64,000 nucleotides of DNA, taken from Sipunculus nudus (lineage: Eukaryota; Annelida; Sipuncula; Golfingiida; Sipunculidae). Positions 40,201-49,200 of this stretch are shown piece by piece. The DNA is taken from positions 186,001-250,000 of the forward strand of contig CM049307.1 of the NCBI GenBank assembly GCA_026874595.1. Direction: 5' to 3'. Within the stretch, counting starts at the first letter, position 1; each line of letters starts with the position of its first letter. Made by a program: the position numbers and the translations under genes. The notes under the pieces were generated by a model, which was not told the DNA's origin, did not search any database, and saw only the letters and a list, made by a program, of their open reading frames with translations.

Positions 40201-43200
40201 TGAGACCTTTAAAAATGTGAACATCTGTTAACAAGGCACAAATTGTAAAGACTAGACCTAGAATCTTCATTCTTGAGACATTGAGAGGTCAATGAAAAAA
40301 TGTCCATGGAAACCAGAAATTAGGTCTCTGTTACCCATATCCTTCGAGCTATGGGGCCCCGAAGTACCCCCCAGAATAGTCAAAAATTTCATACAAAAAC
40401 TTCAATATCTCATTAACTACATTACTGATGGTCATGATTTTTTGCATGGATATTGATCATGGAGTGTTTCATCAGTTCTGCAGACTGGTGGCGCCACCTG
40501 TATTTTTTCAATTTTTACGAATTTTTTTCTCTATTTTTGAGACCTCTGAAGATGCAGTCATCTGTTAACAGGGCACAAATCGTAACGACTGGACCTAGAA
40601 TCTTCTCTCTTGACATGCAGAGAGGCCCATAAAAAGTCTCCTTGGAAACCTGAAATTAGGTCTCTGTTACCCATAACCTCTGAGCTATGGGGCTCCGAAG
40701 TACCCCCCAGAATAATGGAAAATTTGATACAAAAGTTCAAGTAACTGATCAACTATTGCATTGATCACCATGATTCTTTGCATTGATTTTGATCATGGGG
40801 TTTTTCATCAGTTTCTGCAGACTGGTGGTGCCACCTGTATTTTTTCGATTTTTACGTGTTTTTTTCTCTATTTTTGAGACATTAAAAGATGCGGTCATCG
40901 GTTAACAGGGCACAAATCCTAATGACTGGACCTAGAATCGTCTCTCTTGACATGCAGGGAGGCCCATGAAAAGTCTCCTTGGAAACCTGAAACTAGGTCT
41001 CTGTTACCCATAACCTCTGAGCTATGGGGCTCAGAAGTACCCCCCAGAATAATGGAAAATTTGATACAAAAGCTGAAATATCTGAACAACTATTGCATTG
41101 ATCACCATGATTCTTTGTATGGATATTGATCATGGGATGTTTCATCAGTTTCTGCAGTCTGGTGGCACCACCTGTATTTTTCCGATTTTTACGAATTATT
41201 TTCTCTATTTATGAGACCTTAAGATGGGGTCATCGTAACGCCTGGACCTGGAATCTTCTCTCTTGACATGCAGGGAAGCCCATTAAAAGTCTCCTTAGAA
41301 ACTTTGAAAAAGGTCTCTGTTACTCATTTTCTTCGAGCTATGGGGCTCCCAAGTACCCCCCAGAATGATGGAAAATTTGATACAAAAGCTCAAGTATCTG
41401 AAAAACTATTGCAATGATCACCATAATTCTTTGCACGGATATTGATCTTGGAATGTTTCATCAGTTTCTGCAGTCTGATGGCGCAACTGGTATTTTTTCG
41501 ATTTTTACGAATTTTACAGGGCACAAATCGTAATGCCTAGACCTAGAATCTTCTGTCTTGACATGCAGAGAAGCCCATAAAAAGTTTCCTTGGAAACCTC
41601 AAATTAGGTCTAAAAACTAAACCACTATATTTTACTCCATATTAATCCATCAGTCAGGTTATTTCATATATCATTTACTCACATATTACATTATATTCCT
41701 TTATAAAACCCAACATGTCCATGATATTCATAAGCTTTATCTACTCAATATAGTATCACAATGGTGATACATTTATAGTCCAATCAGGATCAGCTGAGCG
41801 CCATGACCCATGGGTCCCTTGTTTTTATTTTGAAGGTGAAGACGGCATTTTTACACCTGTAAACAGTTATTTTTTAATTCAGCACCCTCAAAATACCCTA
41901 AAACACTTGCTTTACCACTTTTAACATAAAATGCCTCCAACACTTTAATATGGCACATATATTCAATTTTTTACCTGTCTATAAGCTACTTTGAGGACTG
42001 TTGCCATGATTCGTACCAGGAATATTTGTTAGATTTGGATGAAACTCAACAGAATTTAAGCTCAAAACTACAACAAAAATCATCTTTCTGTACATATGTC
42101 TTACAGTATGATTAACGTCTTTTTTCATCTAGCAACACCCACATGGTTAAACAATAGCTGAAGGACATGCATTTTGTCCTTTGAGAGACTCAATTTTGTT
42201 TAGTACAATCTTACAACCAATGTCTTTTCCATTGTAAACCGAACATTGTACCAAAATGCAGATTTAAATGGAGGTACGAGAATGAAGTCAGGATTAATGA
42301 TCCATTGACCATATTGAATTGCACATGCAAGATCACAATACTCAGGGAATCCATGGGTTTATTATATATTTCTTTATTTCAGATGGCTGTAACTATATTG
42401 AATGCTGATTTATATGAGTGAGTTAATTATATATTTATTTGTTTTGATCAGATGGCGGTAACCTAGTGAATTCTTTGTTTCAGATGGCCATACATAGTGA
42501 ATGCTGATATGAGTGGGTTAATTACTGTGGTTGCCTTTTTGTTTGAGAGGGTTTTAATTTCGCGATATTCGCGAATGGGAAATAATCGCGAAAATGAAAC
42601 CCTCGGGAATAATTGGCCAATGGATTACGTCCTTCTTATTTAATGTAGCCAATAATTGTATGGGAATAGATTAGAACAATGAGAATTGTTATAATAAGTT
42701 ACATTCATGCAGGTATAGGGAAAACGTTCCCCTTAATTTGAACTTAACTACCTGTGTTTTGTGTTCGGGCCCATCGTTATATGAGAAAAATATCACAAAC
42801 TCATGACTTATTCTCATTTTATAACACACATAGGTATGGCTTTACCAAATATTTGGGTTCTGGTGAGATCACGAAAATGAAAACCTCGCGAAACATTAAA
42901 AATTTAAAAATCGCGAAATTTTAGCCTTGCGAACATGAAGCCAACCACAGTATATATTTTTTTTTCAGATGGCCATAACCATACTGAATGCTGGTATGAG
43001 TTAATTATATATTTCTTTGTCTCAGGTGGCCATAACCATATTGAATTGTGGTATATATGAGTAGGTTAATTTTATATTTCTTTGTTTCAGATGGCCTTAA
43101 CCTTACTGAACGTGGGATGAGTGGGATAATTATATATTTCTTTGTTTCAGATGGCCTTAACCTTACTGAACGTGGGATTAGTGGGATAATTATATATTTC

Positions 43201-46200
43201 TTTGTTTCAGATGGCCTTAACCTTACTGAATGTTGGGATGAGTGGGATAATTTTATATTTCTTTGTTTCAGATGGCCTTAACCTTACTGAACGTGGGATG
43301 AGTGGGATAATTATATATTTCTTTGTTTCAGATGGCCTTAACCTTACTAAACGTTGGATGAGTGGGATAATTATATATTTCTTTGTTTCAGATGGCCTTA
43401 ACCTTACTGAATGTTGGAATGAGTGGGATAATTATATATTTCTTTGTTTCAGATGGCCTTAACCTTACTGAATGTTGGGATGAGTGGGATAATTTTATAT
43501 TTCTTTGTTTCAGATGGCCTTAACCTTACTTAACGTGGGATGAGTGGGAAAATTTTATATTTCTTTGTTTCAGATGGCCTTAACCTTACTGAATGTTGGG
43601 ATGAGTGGGATAATTTTATATTTCTTTGTTTCAGATGGCCTTAACCTTACTGAATGTTGGGATAAGTGGGATAATTTTATATTTCTTTGTTTCAGATGGC
43701 CTTAACCTTACTGAATGTTGGGATGAGTGGGATAATTTTATATTTCTTTGTTTCAGATGGCCTTAACCTTACTAAATGTTGGGATGAGTGGGATAATTTT
43801 ATATTTCTTTGTTTCAGATGGCCTTAACCTTACTGAATGTTGGGATGAGTGGGATAATTTTATATTTCTTTGTTTCAGATGGCCTTAACCTTACTGAATG
43901 TTGGGATGAGTGGGATAATTTTATATTTCTTTGTTTCAGATGGCCTTAACCTTACTGAATGTTGGGATGGGTGGGATAATTTTATATTTCTTTGTTTCAG
44001 ATGGCCTTAACCTTACTGAATGTTGGGATGAGTGGGATAATTATATATTTCTTTGTTTCAGATGGCCTTAACCTTACTGAATGTTGGCATAAGTGGGATA
44101 ATTTTATATTTCTTTGTTTCAGATGGCCTAAACCTTACTGAACGTGGGATGAGTGGGATAATTTTATATTTCTTTGTTTCAGATGGCCTTAACCTTACTG
44201 AATGTTGGGATGAGTGGGATAATTATATATTTCTTTGTTTCAGATGGCCTTAACCTTACTGAATGTTGGGATGAGTGGGATAATTATTTATTTCTTTGTT
44301 TCAGATGGCCTTAACCTTACTGAATGTTGGGATGGGTGGGATAATTTTATATTTCTTTGTTTCAGATGGCCTTAACCTTACTGAATGTTGGGATAAGTGG
44401 GATAATTATATATTTCTTTGTTTCAGATGGCCTTAACCTTACTGAACGTGGGATGAGTGGGATAATTTTATATTTCTTTGTTTCAGATGGCCTTAACCTT
44501 ACTGAATGTTGGGATGAGTGGGATAATTATATATTTCTTTGTTTCAGATGGCCTTAACCTTACTGAATGTTGGGATGAGTGGGATAATTATTTATTTCTT
44601 TGTTTCAGATGGCCTTAACCTTACTTAACGTGGGATGAGTGGGATAATTTTATATTTCTTTGTTTCAGATGGCCTTAACCTTACTGAATGTTGGGATGAG
44701 TGGGATAATTTTATATTTCTTTGTTTTAGATGGCCTTAACCTTACTGAACGTGGGATGAGTGGGATAATTTTATATTTCTTTGTTTCAGATGGCCTTAAC
44801 CTTACTGAATGTTGGGATGAGTGGGATAATTATATATTTCTTTGTTTCAGATGGCCTTAACCTTACTGAATGTTGGGATGAGTGTGATAATTATATATTT
44901 CGTTTCAGAAGGCCTTAACCTTACTGAATGTTGGGATGAGTGGGATAATTATATATTTCTTTGTTTCAGATGGCCTTAACCTTACTGAATGTTGGGATGA
45001 GTGGGATAATTATATATTTCTTTGTTTCAGATGGCCTTAACCTTACTGAACGTGGGATGAGTGGGATAATTTTATATTTCTTTGTTTCAGATGGCCTTAA
45101 CCTTACTGAATGTTGGGATGAGTGGGATAATTATATATTTCTTTGTTTCAGATGGCCTTAACCTTACTGAATGTTGGAATGAGTGGGATAATTTTATATT
45201 TCTTTGTTTCAGATGGCCTTAACCTTACTGAATGTTGGGATGAGTGGGATAATTTTATATTTCTTTGTTTCAGATGGCCTTAACCTTACTGAATGTTGGG
45301 ATGAATGGGATAATTATATATTTCTTTGTTTCAGATGGCCTTAACCTTACTGAATGTTGGGATGAGTGGGATAATTATTTATTTCTTTGTTTCAGATGGC
45401 CTTAACCTTACTTAACGTGGGATGAGTGGGAAAATTTTATATTTCTTTGTTTCAGATGGCCTTAACCTTACTGAATGTTGGGATAAGTGGGATAATTTTA
45501 TATTTCTTTGTTTCAGATGGCCTTAACCTTACTGAATGTTGGGATGAGTGGGATAATTTTATATTTCTTTGTTTCAGATGGCCTTAACCTTACTAAATGT
45601 TGGGATGAGTGGGATAATTTTATATTTCTTTGTTTCAGATGGCCTTAACCTTACTGAATGTTGGGATGAGTGGGATAATTTTATATTTCTTTGTTTCAGA
45701 TGGCCTTAACCTTACTGAATGTTGGGATGAGTGGGATAATTTTATATTTCTTTGTTTCAGATGGCCTTAACCTTACTGAATGTTGGGATGGGTGGGATAA
45801 TTTTATATTTCTTTGTTTCAGATGGCCTTAACCTTACTGAATGTTGGGATGAGTGGGATAATTATATATTTCTTTGTTTCAGATGGCCTTAACCTTACTG
45901 AATGTTGGCATAAGTGGGATAATTTTATATTTCTTTGTTTCAGATGGCCTAAACCTTACTGAACGTGGGATGAGTGGGATAATTTTATATTTCTTTGTTT
46001 CAGATGGCCTTAACCTTACTGAATGTTGGGATGAGTGGGATAATTATATATTTCTTTGTTTCAGATGGCCTTAACCTTACTGAATGTTGGGATGAGTGGG
46101 ATAATTATTTATTTCTTTGTTTCAGATGGCCTTAACCTTACTGAATGTTGGGATGGGTGGGATAATTTTATATTTCTTTGTTTCAGATGGCCTTAACCTT

Positions 46201-49200
46201 ACTGAATGTTGGGATAAGTGGGATAATTATATATTTCTTTGTTTCAGATGGCCTTAACCTTACTGAACGTGGGATGAGTGGGATAATTTTATATTTCTTT
46301 GTTTCAGATGGCCTTAACCTTACTGAATGTTGGGATGAGTGGGATAATTATATATTTCTTTGTTTCAGATGGCCTTAACCTTACTGAATGTTGGGATGAG
46401 TGGGATAATTATTTATTTCTTTGTTTCAGATGGCCTTAACCTTACTTAACGTGGGATGAGTGGGATAATTTTATATTTCTTTGTTTCAGATGGCCTTAAC
46501 CTTACTGAATGTTGGGATGAGTGGGATAATTTTATATTTCTTTGTTTTAGATGGCCTTAACCTTACTGAACGTGGGATGAGTGGGATAATTTTATATTTC
46601 TTTGTTTCAGATGGCCTTAACCTTACTGAATGTTGGGATGAGTGGGATAATTATATATTTCTTTGTTTCAGATGGCCTTAACCTTACTGAATGTTGGGAT
46701 GAGTGTGATAATTATATATTTCGTTTCAGAAGGCCTTAACCTTACTGAATGTTGGGATGAGTGGGATAATTATATATTTCTTTGTTTCAGATGGCCTTAA
46801 CCTTACTGAATGTTGGGATGAGTGGGATAATTATATATTTCTTTGTTTCAGATGGCCTTAACCTTACTGAACGTGGGATGAGTGGGATAATTTTATATTT
46901 CTTTGTTTCAGATGGCCTTAACCTTACTGAATGTTGGGATGAGTGGGATAATTATATATTTCTTTGTTTCAGATGGCCTTAACCTTACTGAATGTTGGGA
47001 TGAGTGGGATAATTTTATATTTCTTTGTTTCAGATGGCCTTAACCTTACTGAATGTTGGGATGAGTGGGATAATTATATATTTCTTTGTTTCAGATGGCC
47101 TTAACCTTACTGAATGTTGGGATGAGTGGGATAATTATATATTTCGTTTCAGAAGGCCTTAACCTTACTGAATGTTGGGATGAGTGGGATAATTATATAT
47201 TTCTTTGTTTCAGATGGCCTTAACCTTACTGAATGTTGGGATGAGTGGGATAATTTTATATTTCTTTGTTTCAGATGGCCTTAACCTTACTGAATGTGGG
47301 ATGAGTGGGATAATTTTATATTTCTTTGTTTCAGATGGCCTTAACCTTACTGAATGTTGGGATGAGTGGGATAATTTTATATTTCTTTGTTTCAGATGGC
47401 CTTAACCTTACTGAATGTTGGGATGAGTGGGATAATTTTATATTTCTTTGTTTCAGATGGCCTTAACCTTACTGAATGTAGGGATGAGTGGGATAATTTT
47501 ATATTTCTTTGTTTCAGATGGCCTTAACCTTACTGAATGTGGGGATGAGTGGGATAATTATTTATTTCTTTGTTTCAGATGGCCTTAACCTTACTGAATG
47601 TCGGGATGAATGGGATAATTTTATATTTCTTTGTTTCAGATGGCCTTAACCTTACTGAACGTGGGATGAGTGGGATAATTATATATTTCTTTGTTTCAGA
47701 TGGCCTTAACCTTACTGAATGTTGGGATGAGTGGGATAATTATATATTTCGTTTCAGAAGGCCTTAACCTTACTGAATGTTGGGATGAGTGGGATAATTA
47801 TATATTTCTTTGTTTCAGATGGCCTTAACCTTACTGAATGTTGGGATGAGTGGGATAATTATATATTTCTTTGTTTCAGATGGCCTTAACCTTACTGAAT
47901 GTGGGATGAGTGGGATAATTTTATATTTCTTTGTTTCAGATGGCCTTAACCTTACTGAATGTTGGGATGAGTGGGATAATTTTATATTTCTTTGTTTCAG
48001 ATGGCCTTAACCTTACTGAATGTTGGGATGAGTGGGATAATTTTATATTTCTTTGTTTCAGATGGCCTTAACCTTACTGAATGTAGGGATGAGTGGGATA
48101 ATTTTATATTTCTTTGTTTCAGATGGCCTTAACCTTACTGAATGTGGGGATGAGTGGGATAATTATTTATTTCTTTGTTTCAGATGGCCTTAACCTTACT
48201 GAATGTCGGGATGAATGGGATAATTTTATATTTCTTTGTTTCAGATGGCCTTAACCTTACTGAACGTGGGATGAGTGGGATAATTATATATTTCTTTGTT
48301 TCAGATGGCCTTAACCTTACTGAATGTTGGGATGAGTGGGATAATTATATATTTCTTTGTTTCAGATGGCCTTAACCTTACTGAATGTTGGGATGAGTGG
48401 GATAATTTTATATTTCTTTGTTTCAGATGGCCTTAACCTTACTGAACATGGGATGAGTGGGATAATTATATATTTCTTTGTTTCAGATGGCCTTAACCTT
48501 ACTGAACGTGGGATGAGTGGGATAATTTTATATTTCTTTGTTTCAGATGGCCTTAACCTTACTGAATGTTGGGATGAGTGGGATAATTATATATTTCTTT
48601 GTTGCATATGGCTGCATGTAACCATACTGAATGCTGGTATTGGGGGGTAAATTATATAATTCTTTGTTTCACATGGCCATAACCACACTGATTGCTGGTA
48701 TTGGGGGTTAATTATATATTTCTTTGTTTCACATGGCAGTAACCATACTGATTGCTGGTATTGGGGGGTTATTTATATATTTCTTTGTTTTACATGGCAG
48801 TAACCATACTGAATGCTGGTATGAGTTAATTATATATTTTTTGTTTCAAATGGCAGTAACCATATTGAATGCTGGTATGAGTGGGTTAATTATAGATTTC
48901 TTTGTTTTAGATGGCCGTAACCATACTGAATGCTGCAGAAAGCAACCTGATATCCCATCATTTTGCTACCCTGCCTGCAGCGGTGTAATCCACTCAGGAT
49001 TCTTTGATCCGAGGGCCCAGGAATGCCTGAATCATGTGGAGTCTATAGTTGATTGTATGGAGGAGGGACAAAGTGAGATATTGACTTATCTTTTGAGTCA
49101 TTCACAAAAATATATTTATTGTGATTTTAACAGTGGACCAAGTGACCCATCAATGTAATAATTTACTTAACCAACTGATATGGGTTTATCACAAAGTGTA

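Larger units (their letters stand above)
31689..41981. mobile_element. Long-TIR DNA transposon (Academ-like candidate), TAA target duplication, interrupted by a Helitron-like element
   Basis: TIRs of ~350-375 bp: 31689 to ~32035 pairs with the complement of 41981-41826 continued by 37768 to ~37560. Matching landmarks include tagacaggt at the ends, ggcattttatgttaaaagtg then gtaaagcaagtgtttta, actgtttacaggtg, atgccgtcttcaccttc, and cttgtaccta followed by a gggtttgctgccaagatgg-like segment. Direct TAA flanks lie at 31686-31688 and 41982-41984. Without the 4-kb insertion the element is about 6.2 kb. It contains one decayed minus-strand gene (32805-37018). Academ elements are described with XPG-like nucleases and short target duplications, which fits; superfamily assignment is inference. 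Confidence 0.8.

Noticed and set aside
43080-48600. Telomere-like ccttaacc motif in the array
   Set aside because: It occurs once per 60-bp unit as part of the exon-derived sequence (gccgtaaccat in the exon), not as tandem hexamers.
43048-48650. Many identical 66-codon open frames (starting MFQMALTLLNVG)
   Set aside because: Artefacts of the 60/61-bp array; each starts at the atg after the repeated acceptor.
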